The notes under the pieces were generated by a model, which was not told where the DNA came from, did not search any database, and saw only the letters and a list, made by a program, of their open reading frames with translations. A stretch of DNA of 64,000 bases, taken from assembly GCA_027452045.1 (NCBI GenBank), contig DAIDHH010000141.1, positions 1 through 64,000 of the forward strand, written 5' to 3'. Source of the stretch: Gammaproteobacteria bacterium. GTDB lineage: Bacteria; Pseudomonadota; Gammaproteobacteria; Steroidobacterales; Steroidobacteraceae. This document shows, piece after piece, positions 17,108 through 24,589 of the stretch. A program made the translations under genes and the position numbers. Numbering within the stretch: the first letter of the stretch is position 1; each line of letters begins with the position of its first letter.

Positions 17108-18886
17108 ATGCGCACCGATTCGCTGATCGACATTGCCAAGGCGGTCGCGGGGCGCGAAGCGAGCGCCGAGAAAATTGCGCTGCAGGCGCTGCGCAAGGTC
17201 GAAGAGTACGACGCGGTGCAACCGCAGGCGTGGATTGCGCGCTGTGGCGCCATCGAGGTCCTGGCGCAGGCGCGCGAGGTTGACGCCAGGATCGCCGCCG
17301 GAGAAAGCCTGGCGCTGCCGGGCGTGCCCTTTGCAGTGAAGGACAATATCGATGTCGCCGGCATGCCGACCTCAGCGGCGTGCCCGACCTTCTCGTACCG
17401 TGCCGAGCAGTCCGCGGTGGTGGTCGAGCGACTGCGCGCCGCGGGCGCGATCCTCCTCGGCAAGACCAATCTCGACCAATTCGCCACCGGCCTCACGGGT
17501 ACCCGCAGTCCCTATGGGATCCCGGGCTGCGTCTACAATCGCGAATACGTTGCGGGCGGCTCGAGTTCCGGCTCGGCGGTACTCGTGGGCGCAGGCGTGG
17601 TGCCGCTCGCCCTCGGATCTGACACTGCTGGCTCCGGCCGGGTGCCGGCCGCATTCAATCACCTGGTGGGCCTGAAGCCGACCCGCGGCCGCTGGAGCAC
17701 CCGCGGCTTGGTGCCGGCCTGTCGCAGCCTCGATTGCGTGTCCGCTTTCACGCGCACAGCCGCCGAGGCCATTGCGGTCGATCGAGTACTCACGGCATAC
17801 GATGCCGAGGATCCGTATTCGCGCCGGGTCGCCTCGAATGCTTCGCTCGGCGCCGCCTTCCGCCTGGGTGTTCCTCTCGAAGCGCAGCTTTCCTTTTCCG
17901 ACGCAGAGACGCGCGGGCTGTTCGCGGCGGCGCTGGAGCGAGTGCAGAGCCTCGGCGGCATGGTGCACCGCATCGACATCCAGCCGCTGCTCGAGTGCGG
18001 ACAGCTTCTCTACGAGGGACCATGGCTCGCCGAGCGCGCGCTCGCGATCGAATCCATGCTCGCCTCGAGATCGAGCGCTCTGCACCCTGTGGTACGGGCC
18101 ATCGTGCAGGCCGGCTGCGGGATCGGCGCCACCGAGGCGTTCCGCGGGCTGCACTCGCTGAAGAGCCATGCCCGCGCCGCGCAAGCGATCTGGGAGCGTG
18201 TCGATGTGCTGCTTGTGCCGACCACCACGCAAATCCATCGCATCGCCGAAGTGCTCGCCGATCCATTCACGCTTAACAGCCAGCTCGGTCGTTACACCAA
18301 CTTCGTCAACCTTCTTGACTTCAGTGCGCTCGCCGTGCCTGCGGGCTTTCGTACCAATCGCACGCCCTTCGGCGTCACTTTGATGGGTCCTGCCTGGGCG
18401 GACGATGCGCTGCTCGAGCTCGCCATGCGCCTTGAGCACACCCGGCCACTCGAGCCCGCGCCGCCGCTCGATCGGCATGCGCATCCATCCGGCACCCTGC
18501 TCGCCGTGGTCGGGGCGCACCTCTCGGGCATGCCGCTTCATTGGCAGTTGAGCGCCCGCGGCGCACGCTTCATCGAGCGTACCCGAACCGCTGCGACCTA
18601 TCGGCTCTACGCGCTGTCTGAGAGCGCCCCCCCGAAGCCCGCTCTGGTGCACACGAGTCAAGGCGGCAATGCTATCGAGGTCGAGCTCTACGAGCTCGAT
18701 CCGCCCGCCCTTGGCGACTTTCTCTGCGAAGTTCCGCCGCCGCTCGCCATCGGCACGGTGCACCTGCACGATGGGCGAATGGTGCGAGGCTTCGTGGCCG
18801 AGCCGCGAGCCCTGGAAGGTGCACTGGACATCACCGCCAGCGGGGGATGGCGCGCCTATATGGCGGGTCGCGGGAGTTTCTCATGA
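17108..18886 (+). CDS. atzF: Allophanate hydrolase
   Basis: A 592-residue amidase-signature enzyme. The Ser-cisSer-Lys triad is visible: Lys in FAVKDNIDVAG, cis-Ser in GGSSSGSAVLV and nucleophile Ser in LGSDTAGSGRVPA. After about residue 440 comes the C-terminal domain typical of AtzF-type allophanate hydrolases (AVVGAHLSGMPLHWQL..GTVHLHDGRMVRGFVAE). It converts allophanate to two ammonia and two carbon dioxide, the last step of guanidine (or urea) breakdown. The ATG at 17108 lies 4 bp after the carboxylase stop, so the genes are translationally coupled. Confidence 0.94.
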   Translation: MRTDSLIDIAKAVAGREASAEKIALQALRKVEEYDAVQPQAWIARCGAIEVLAQAREVDARIAAGESLALPGVPFAVKDNIDVAGMPTSAACPTFSYRAEQSAVVVERLRAAGAILLGKTNLDQFATGLTGTRSPYGIPGCVYNREYVAGGSSSGSAVLVGAGVVPLALGSDTAGSGRVPAAFNHLVGLKPTRGRWSTRGLVPACRSLDCVSAFTRTAAEAIAVDRVLTAYDAEDPYSRRVASNASLGAAFRLGVPLEAQLSFSDAETRGLFAAALERVQSLGGMVHRIDIQPLLECGQLLYEGPWLAERALAIESMLASRSSALHPVVRAIVQAGCGIGATEAFRGLHSLKSHARAAQAIWERVDVLLVPTTTQIHRIAEVLADPFTLNSQLGRYTNFVNLLDFSALAVPAGFRTNRTPFGVTLMGPAWADDALLELAMRLEHTRPLEPAPPLDRHAHPSGTLLAVVGAHLSGMPLHWQLSARGARFIERTRTAATYRLYALSESAPPKPALVHTSQGGNAIEVELYELDPPALGDFLCEVPPPLAIGTVHLHDGRMVRGFVAEPRALEGALDITASGGWRAYMAGRGSFS

Positions 18887-18905
18887 CGCCAGATCGTAGA
18901 TCCGC

Positions 18906-19937
18906 ATGACTAGAGGTTGCATCACCGTGAACGAATCGATCACAAGCCGCGTGCGCCCCGGGGCTTTCAACCACGCCCGAAGCGCGCGTCTTCTCGTGCC
19001 GCTTCTGTGCCTGCTCTTGCCCTCCTTGGCGCGCGCCACCATCAAGGTTGGTGTCTCGGACTGGACCGGGTGGGTGGCATGGTACGTGGCCCGCCAGGAA
19101 GGGTACTTTCAGAAGTACGGTGCGCGGGTGCGGCTCATCTGGTTTCCAAACTACAGCGATTCGATTTCGGCGTTGTCCACGGGGCAGCTCGATGCAAACA
19201 GCCAGACCTGGTCCGATACACTGAGCCCGCTGGCGCGCGGATTGCCCCTTCAGGTCGTGCTGGTAAATGACAACTCTTCGGGAAATGACGCGGTCATGGC
19301 GGGTCCCGCCATCCGTTCCATAGCCGCCTTGAAGGGGCGGACCGTAGCGCTCGAAGAATACAGCGTGTCGCACTTCGTGCTGTATACGGCGCTCGCACGC
19401 GCTGGGATGACTCCTTCGGAGGTTCATCTCGTCAACCTTGATGCGGGCGACGCCGCCGCTGCGTTCATGACCGGACGGGTGGACGCGGCGGTGGTATGGA
19501 ACCCGTGGATCAGTCGCATCGAGGCGAGCGGCACCGGGCACGCGCTGTTTACCTCCAGACAGATGCCCGGCCTCATTCCGGACCTGCTCGTCGCCCAGCG
19601 CGCCTCGATCGCTGCGCACCGCGCCGACTTCGTTGGCATGATCCGTGCCTGGTTCGCCACTGTGGCCTTCATTCACACCCACCCCAACCAGGCAGTGCGC
19701 ATCATGGCGAAGGTGGTGAGCATGAGTCCCGCTCAGTACAAGGTGTTCCTGCCGGGCACTCGCCTGTTCGGCGCTCGGGCGAATCTCGCCGCCTTCGACC
19801 CGCACAATCCGACGAGTCTCGTGGCGGTCGAGCCGGCAATCGCCAAGTTTTTGCGCACTTATCGGCTCATCGAAGGATCCCCGGACCTCGCCCACGCCAT
19901 CGACTCCGCACCGCTCGAACAGGCGTTGCACCGATGA
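18906..19937 (+). CDS. ABC importer substrate-binding protein of the guanidine operon
   Basis: About 343 residues, NMT1/SsuA-like periplasmic binding protein. The signal segment (ARLLVPLLCLLLPSLARAT) is followed by the mature start IKVGVSDWTGWVAWYVARQEGYF and the SALSTGQLDA and VDAAVVWNPW blocks. It resembles the binding-protein family found in 'urea carboxylase' regions. The ATG at 18906 and a GTG at 18927 (VNESITSRV) are both possible starts. Its gene overlaps the permease gene by 4 bp. Guanidinium or a related cation is the inferred ligand from context alone. Confidence 0.88.
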   Translation: MTRGCITVNESITSRVRPGAFNHARSARLLVPLLCLLLPSLARATIKVGVSDWTGWVAWYVARQEGYFQKYGARVRLIWFPNYSDSISALSTGQLDANSQTWSDTLSPLARGLPLQVVLVNDNSSGNDAVMAGPAIRSIAALKGRTVALEEYSVSHFVLYTALARAGMTPSEVHLVNLDAGDAAAAFMTGRVDAAVVWNPWISRIEASGTGHALFTSRQMPGLIPDLLVAQRASIAAHRADFVGMIRAWFATVAFIHTHPNQAVRIMAKVVSMSPAQYKVFLPGTRLFGARANLAAFDPHNPTSLVAVEPAIAKFLRTYRLIEGSPDLAHAIDSAPLEQALHR

Positions 19938-20812
19938 GTTCCCCCGAGTCGATCGGTCAGGCCCCCGCCGCCCCCCGCTCGGTCTCGGCGCTCGGGCTTC
20001 CGCCGCCGATGCGCCGCGATCATCAGGGCCTGTGGGTGATCCGCGGCTCGATGAGTTCGCGCCGCTATTGGTGCCTCGCCGCCATCGGCCTTGCCCTGCC
20101 CCTGGTCGGCTGGTTCGCGCTTGCGCGCTTCGGGACGGTGAACCCGGTCTTCTTGCCCGGACCGGCCGCCGTCGCGCGCAGCGCCATCCATTGGCTCACC
20201 CGCGGCAATCTCCTTGACGATACGCGCATCAGCATCTACCGGGTGGTCGCGGGCTGGGCGCTCTCGGCGCTCATTGCCCTGCCGCTCGGACTGTTGATCG
20301 GGACCTATCGAACGATACAGGCACTGCTCGAACCGCTGACGGATTTCATCCGCTACATGCCGGCCGCGGCGTTCATCCCGCTCGTCATGCTGTGGGTCGG
20401 CATCGGAGAGAGCGCGAAGATCGCGATCATCTTCATCGGTACGTTCTTTCAGATGGTGCTCATGATGGCCGAGGACGTGCGTCGTGTGCCGATGGCCCAG
20501 ATCGAGGCCGCCCAGACCATGGGCGCAACGCGCGCCGAGATCCTCGAGAAGGTGATCCTGCCGTCCGCCAAACCCGCGCTTCTTGATACGCTTCGCATCA
20601 CGATGGGCTGGGCCTGGACCTATCTGGTCGTCGCCGAGCTCGTTGCCGCCAATACCGGACTCGGCTACGCCATCCTCAAGGCGCAGCGCTTCCTCGAGAC
20701 CGAGCGAATCTTCTGCGGCATCATCATCATAGGCCTCATCGGCATGGCGATGGACCAGATCTTTCGCCTCGTGCACCGGCTCGCCTTCCCCTGGCTCCAG
20801 ACGAGGACCTGA
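19934..20812 (+). CDS. ABC importer permease of the guanidine operon
   Basis: A 292-residue inner-membrane permease of the SsuC/TauC type. About six membrane helices are visible (YWCLAAIGLALPLVGWFALA, VVAGWALSALIALPLGLLIG, and others). The EAA loop reads IEAAQTMGATRAEILEKVILPSAKPALLDTLR, the contact for the ATPase. ATGA overlap with the binding-protein gene fixes the start at 19934; the ORF-track start at 19496 lies inside that gene. One permease gene implies a homodimer. Confidence 0.92.
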   Translation: MSSPESIGQAPAAPRSVSALGLPPPMRRDHQGLWVIRGSMSSRRYWCLAAIGLALPLVGWFALARFGTVNPVFLPGPAAVARSAIHWLTRGNLLDDTRISIYRVVAGWALSALIALPLGLLIGTYRTIQALLEPLTDFIRYMPAAAFIPLVMLWVGIGESAKIAIIFIGTFFQMVLMMAEDVRRVPMAQIEAAQTMGATRAEILEKVILPSAKPALLDTLRITMGWAWTYLVVAELVAANTGLGYAILKAQRFLETERIFCGIIIIGLIGMAMDQIFRLVHRLAFPWLQTRT

Positions 20813-20813
20813 C

Positions 20814-21644
20814 GTGCAAGCGATCAGCTGTCGCAAAGTCTGCAAGGTATTCGGGCCCGCAGCCAAGCCCATTGTTGCCTTGCAAAACATCAACCTCGAC
20901 ATCGCCGAAGGCGAGTTCGTTACGCTGGTTGGCGCCTCCGGCTGCGGCAAATCCACCCTGCTGAGAGCCCTCGCCGGTCTGGAGAGCCACTCCAGCGGGG
21001 AGATCTATGCCTCCGGTGCGCCGGTGACCGGCCCGGGTATCGATCGGGCCATGGTCTTTCAGCACTACAGCCTGTTCCCGTGGCTCGATGTTCTCGATAA
21101 CATCAAGTTCACCCGCCAGATTGCCGCACACATCCGCGAGCGCACTTCGGCGGAAGTCGAGATGGCGAGCGGTAGGGCCCAGGCGCTCTTGCAAGTGATG
21201 GGCCTGACCGATGCGGCCCACGCCTATCCCAACCAGCTCTCTGGTGGCATGCAGCAGCGCGTCGCCATCGCCCGCGCGCTGATGGGCCGTCCGCGCATTC
21301 TGCTCATGGACGAGCCGTTCGGGGCGCTTGACGCCCAGACCCGCGAAGTCATGCACGATCTGATCCTGCACGTCTCGCAACTCGAGCGCTGCACCGTCGT
21401 GTTCGTCACGCATGACGTCGAAGAGGCGATCTATCTTGGGCACCGCGTAGTGCTGATGGCCCCGCGCCCGGGACGCATCGAGTGTGAATACCCGGTACCG
21501 CTGCCGGAGCTGCGCGCGCAACACATGAAGTACACGCCGGCCTTTCTCGAGCTCAAGTCGCGCATCATCGGACAGATTCGCGCCACCTCGGGCATCAAGA
21601 CCGATAGCGAGCTGCTCGAGAAGCTCGCCCGCCGCAGTGCCTGA
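20814..21644 (+). CDS. ABC importer ATPase of the guanidine operon
   Basis: A 276-residue ATPase of the nitrate/sulfonate/taurine class. Walker A is GASGCGKST, the Q-loop follows [10 protein letters not shown], the signature is LSGGMQQRV and Walker B is [12 protein letters not shown] with the following H-loop [12 protein letters not shown] start, 1 bp after the permease stop. It is the last gene of the operon; the NtrC-like sites of the next transcription unit begin 16 bp after its stop. Confidence 0.94.
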   Translation: MQAISCRKVCKVFGPAAKPIVALQNINLDIAEGEFVTLVGASGCGKSTLLRALAGLESHSSGEIYASGAPVTGPGIDRAMVFQHYSLFPWLDVLDNIKFTRQIAAHIRERTSAEVEMASGRAQALLQVMGLTDAAHAYPNQLSGGMQQRVAIARALMGRPRILLMDEPFGALDAQTREVMHDLILHVSQLERCTVVFVTHDVEEAIYLGHRVVLMAPRPGRIECEYPVPLPELRAQHMKYTPAFLELKSRIIGQIRATSGIKTDSELLEKLARRSA

Positions 21645-21659
21645 CGGCCGCTTCGGGCC

Positions 21660-21707
21660 TGCGCAACAATTGTGCGTCCCGCCCACGCATTGCGCCGCGA
21701 TGGTGCG
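21660..21707 (+). promoter_or_regulatory. Two NtrC-like enhancer sites
   Basis: Two dyads match the 17-bp NtrC pattern TGCACCA-N3-TGGTGCA: TGCGCAACAATTGTGCG (21660-21676) and TGCGCCGCGATGGTGCG (21691-21707). Each keeps most of the TGC...GTGC core. They are 31 bp apart, about three helical turns, the same-face arrangement known for NtrC dimers at glnA. Their centres lie about 172 and 141 bp before the predicted sigma-54 start, a usual enhancer distance. Confidence 0.65.
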
Positions 21708-21812
21708 CCAGGGAGTCGAGGAACTTCGGGCAGCCGCGCTCGGCGACAGCCAACGACACGCTAAATCCCGGATTTCGCACGACGTAACTTGCGGCGCACG
21801 TCGTCGTGATCG

Positions 21813-21829
21813 TTGGCATGTAGTTTGCA
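21813..21829 (+). promoter_or_regulatory. Sigma-54 (RpoN) promoter
   Basis: TTGGCATGTAGTTTGCA matches the -24/-12 consensus YTGGCACGRNNNTTGCW at all but two fixed positions, with GG and GC exactly 12 bp apart. Transcription should begin near 21840, about ten bases before the guanidine-I riboswitch. Together with the upstream NtrC-like sites it indicates nitrogen-limitation control of the TonB receptor operon. Confidence 0.8.
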
Positions 21830-21849
21830 AGTTACTCATTGGATAACGT

Positions 21850-21975
21850 GCTTCTAGGGTTCCGGTCCCCGCAAATGGGATGTCTGGTCCGAGAGAGGCA
21901 GTCCGTTGTGGCAGCGGCAGATCGAACGGCCGCTCTACCCGGATACACGGCGGGATAAAAGCCCGGGAGATCTTC
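21850..21975 (+). promoter_or_regulatory. Guanidine-I (ykkC) riboswitch
   Basis: The conserved blocks of the ykkC guanidine-I aptamer occur in order and at normal spacing: CTAGGGTTCCGG (from 21854), CTGGTCCGAGAG (21884-21895), then ACACGG and GGGATAAAAGCCCGGGAGA ending at 21970. The middle carries a variable stem. It lies in the 5' leader of the TonB-receptor gene, between the sigma-54 promoter and the GTG start. Guanidine-I riboswitches are ON switches that increase expression when guanidinium binds. Outer limits are approximate. Confidence 0.93.
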
Positions 21976-22095
21976 TGTCGAGGAGGCTTGGCATCCTCGG
22001 GATGGTCTTCCGTTTTGCGGCCGCGCCATCCCGAATGCGACCTCGCTCTCCTCGACTGTGCGAACAGTGCATCAGAATTCAGGAGACGACTCGCT
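21976..22095 (+). promoter_or_regulatory. Expression platform: leader hairpins and a candidate start-site sequester
   Basis: After the aptamer come three possible stems. CGAGGA/TCCTCG (about 21979-21998) is first. CGGGATGG (21998-22005) pairs with CCATCCCG (22026-22033). TCTCCT (22047-22052) pairs exactly with AGGAGA (22081-22086), the ribosome binding site of the GTG at 22096, and encloses a small ACTGT/ACAGT hairpin. No T-run follows the stems, so I favour translational control, or Rho-dependent control, over intrinsic termination. The switching partner in the aptamer was not worked out. Confidence 0.5.
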
Positions 22096-24558
22096 GTGAA
22101 TGCAAATGTCCCCCGGCTCTTCAGCGCCACCTGCCGCCCACTCGCCCGCCGCCTCGCCCCGCTCAGCGCCGCGGTGCTCACCGCGCTCTACGGTGCGCAC
22201 ACGCTGGCCGCTGACGCCCCGCCGGATCCGCCCACACGGTTGCGTGAAGTGATGGTCACCGCAACCCGACACCGGATTTCGGCGCAGGACCTGCCGCTCA
22301 GCATCACTGCCGTTACCGGCTCTCAGCTGGTGCAGCAGGGTATCGGCAACATATCCGGCCTCGCCCATTCCCTGGCCGGCGTCAACTTCGCTGACAAGGG
22401 ACCCTTCGGTGGCGTCAACGGCTCGACTCTCATCATCCGCGGCTTGAACAGCGAGGCAACCGCCGGACAGCTGGCCCTCGCCACGCCCATCGTCCCGCCG
22501 GTCTCGATCTATGTGGACAATACGCCGCTGTTCGTAAACCTGCGCCTGCAGGATCTGAAGCGGGTCGAGGTCCTGCGAGGTCCCCAGGGAACCCTCTACG
22601 GGTCCGGGGCGCTCGGCGGCATGATCCGCTTCGTACAGAATCCGCCCGATCCGAAGGCGTTCGATGCCCGCGCGGAAATTGGGGTTAGCGACACCGCGCA
22701 CACGCACGAGCCGAACGAAGAAGCGAGCGCCATTCTCAACATTCCGCTCAGCAAGGACCTCGCCGTGCGGCTCGATACGAGCTGGTCCGAGGACGCCGGG
22801 TTCATCAACCAACCGGATCTGTACAAGCTGGACTCCTCCGGCGCGCCGGTGCTCGCCCAGCCCGGGAACCCGCTCTCGAGCCCACCGGTCACATACGAGC
22901 AGAAGGGAACCAATCTCTATACGTACAAGGCCGCCAGAATCTCGACGCAGTGGCAACCGAGTTCCCGGTTCACCACCCGCCTGTCGTACTATTACCAGCT
23001 CTCGGTCGCGAGCGGCTTCCCGTACTCCTCGGTGCGCCTGGGAGTGGACAACCTCGCGTCCACGGACCATACGCTCGCCTCGGCGAATGACAAGGTCGAT
23101 GTCGCCTCGCTCAGCCTGGAGTACGACTTCGGCTTTGCGACGCTCAGCTCGAATACCTCCTGGTCCCGGCACGATAACCTCTCGAGCGGCGATTTGACCG
23201 CCTTGTACGATGACTTCTCGTTCTATCCCTCGCTCTACGGGGCGAGCCCGCGCGTGCTGGTCACCGGGCACGATGAGCTCTATGACGAGCCCTGGACCGA
23301 GGAGCTGCGCCTGGTTTCGCCCACCGGTGGCACCTTGGAGTGGGTGGCCGGATTCTATTACCAGAACGAAAAGACCGATATCCGCGAGCATGAGTTCTAC
23401 CCCGGATATCTCAACTACTTCAATGCCTGCGCGCCCGTGTACGGAGTGAGCAATGGCGACGGCGTCACACCCTCGCAATGCGGGATCGGGGAAACCGCCT
23501 ACAGCCCGGCCCCCCTCAACTACGTGGATGGCATTCCGATCATCAAGGATCAGGCGTACATCGGTGACTTCGAAACACGCTTCAAGGACATGGCGGTGTT
23601 TGCAGATCTGACGATCAATCTGACCCACAGATGGAGCGTGACCGGTGGCACACGCGTCTTCAGGCAGACGCTCTCTCAGGCACAGCAGACCGGTCTGCTG
23701 TTCGACGGTCCCGGATCCATCGCCAATAACACGCTGCGCGCTGCCTGGCAACGGGCGCTGTGGAAGCTCAATACCGCCTATCATCTGAATCACTCGACGC
23801 TCGCCTACGCCACGTGGTCACAGGGATTCCGTCGCGGCAGCGTCAATGCCCTGCCACCGACGGAGCCGGCCGTGAACTACGTGACCGACCCGCGCCTGTA
23901 TAAGGTTGCGCCTGATACCGCGGACAACTACGAGCTCGGGCTGAAGGGCACCGTCGATGATCTGCTGAGCTACTCGGTCGATGTTTACGACATCCAGTGG
24001 CACAACGTGCAGGAGGGGGCGCAGCTCACGCCCCTGGTGCTCCCCGGGGCGATTAATGTCGGCGATGCATTCAGCCGGGGCCTTGAATCGGAGCTGTATG
24101 TCGGCTTCACCGACAATCTGACCGGTACGCTCGATTACACCTATGACCAGACTCGTCTCACCGCCCTCACCCCCTACGCGATCGCGGGACTGGCCGTGGC
24201 ACCGCCCGCCGTCGGCGCACCGCTCCCTGGAACCCCGAAGAACAGTCTCGCCGTGGGACTCAATTATGGCTTCGGGCTCGGACGGGCGCGGATGCACCTG
24301 ATGCTCGATGCCCACTACCAGAGCTCGCTGGTGCCCGCCCTGTCAGCCACCATTCCGACCGTTGCCGGATATACTCTGGTGAATGCACGTCTCACCTACC
24401 ATCGGGCGCATTGGCTGATCGCCCTGTACTGCGACAATCTGACCAACCGGCTTGGAATCAACTCCTATGAGGATCCATTCAATTATGGGGTCGACTATCA
24501 GGCGCTGGTGACGACGCCGCGAACGATCGGTCTCACCGTGGCGTATTCGCTGCGGTGA
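22096..24558 (+). CDS. TonB-dependent receptor controlled by the guanidine-I riboswitch
   Basis: An 820-residue outer-membrane receptor. The signal segment (LAPLSAAVLTALYGAHTLAADA) is followed by a TonB box (REVMVTATR), the plug domain (LIIRGLNSE; VEVLRGPQGTLYGSGALGGMIRF) and a beta-barrel ending in the aromatic-rich strand TIGLTVAYSLR. There is no N-terminal STN signalling domain. GTG start at 22096 with AGGAGA 9 nt before it; the ORF-track start at 21880 falls inside the riboswitch. Substrate is inferred from control only: free guanidinium should pass porins, so a larger guanidine-containing compound, or a scarce guanidine source, is more likely. It is followed 31 bp later by a sulfotransferase gene. 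Confidence 0.93.
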   Translation: MNANVPRLFSATCRPLARRLAPLSAAVLTALYGAHTLAADAPPDPPTRLREVMVTATRHRISAQDLPLSITAVTGSQLVQQGIGNISGLAHSLAGVNFADKGPFGGVNGSTLIIRGLNSEATAGQLALATPIVPPVSIYVDNTPLFVNLRLQDLKRVEVLRGPQGTLYGSGALGGMIRFVQNPPDPKAFDARAEIGVSDTAHTHEPNEEASAILNIPLSKDLAVRLDTSWSEDAGFINQPDLYKLDSSGAPVLAQPGNPLSSPPVTYEQKGTNLYTYKAARISTQWQPSSRFTTRLSYYYQLSVASGFPYSSVRLGVDNLASTDHTLASANDKVDVASLSLEYDFGFATLSSNTSWSRHDNLSSGDLTALYDDFSFYPSLYGASPRVLVTGHDELYDEPWTEELRLVSPTGGTLEWVAGFYYQNEKTDIREHEFYPGYLNYFNACAPVYGVSNGDGVTPSQCGIGETAYSPAPLNYVDGIPIIKDQAYIGDFETRFKDMAVFADLTINLTHRWSVTGGTRVFRQTLSQAQQTGLLFDGPGSIANNTLRAAWQRALWKLNTAYHLNHSTLAYATWSQGFRRGSVNALPPTEPAVNYVTDPRLYKVAPDTADNYELGLKGTVDDLLSYSVDVYDIQWHNVQEGAQLTPLVLPGAINVGDAFSRGLESELYVGFTDNLTGTLDYTYDQTRLTALTPYAIAGLAVAPPAVGAPLPGTPKNSLAVGLNYGFGLGRARMHLMLDAHYQSSLVPALSATIPTVAGYTLVNARLTYHRAHWLIALYCDNLTNRLGINSYEDPFNYGVDYQALVTTPRTIGLTVAYSLR

Positions 24559-24589
24559 GGGTTCCTGGTGAGATCGGAGGGCGGCGCCG

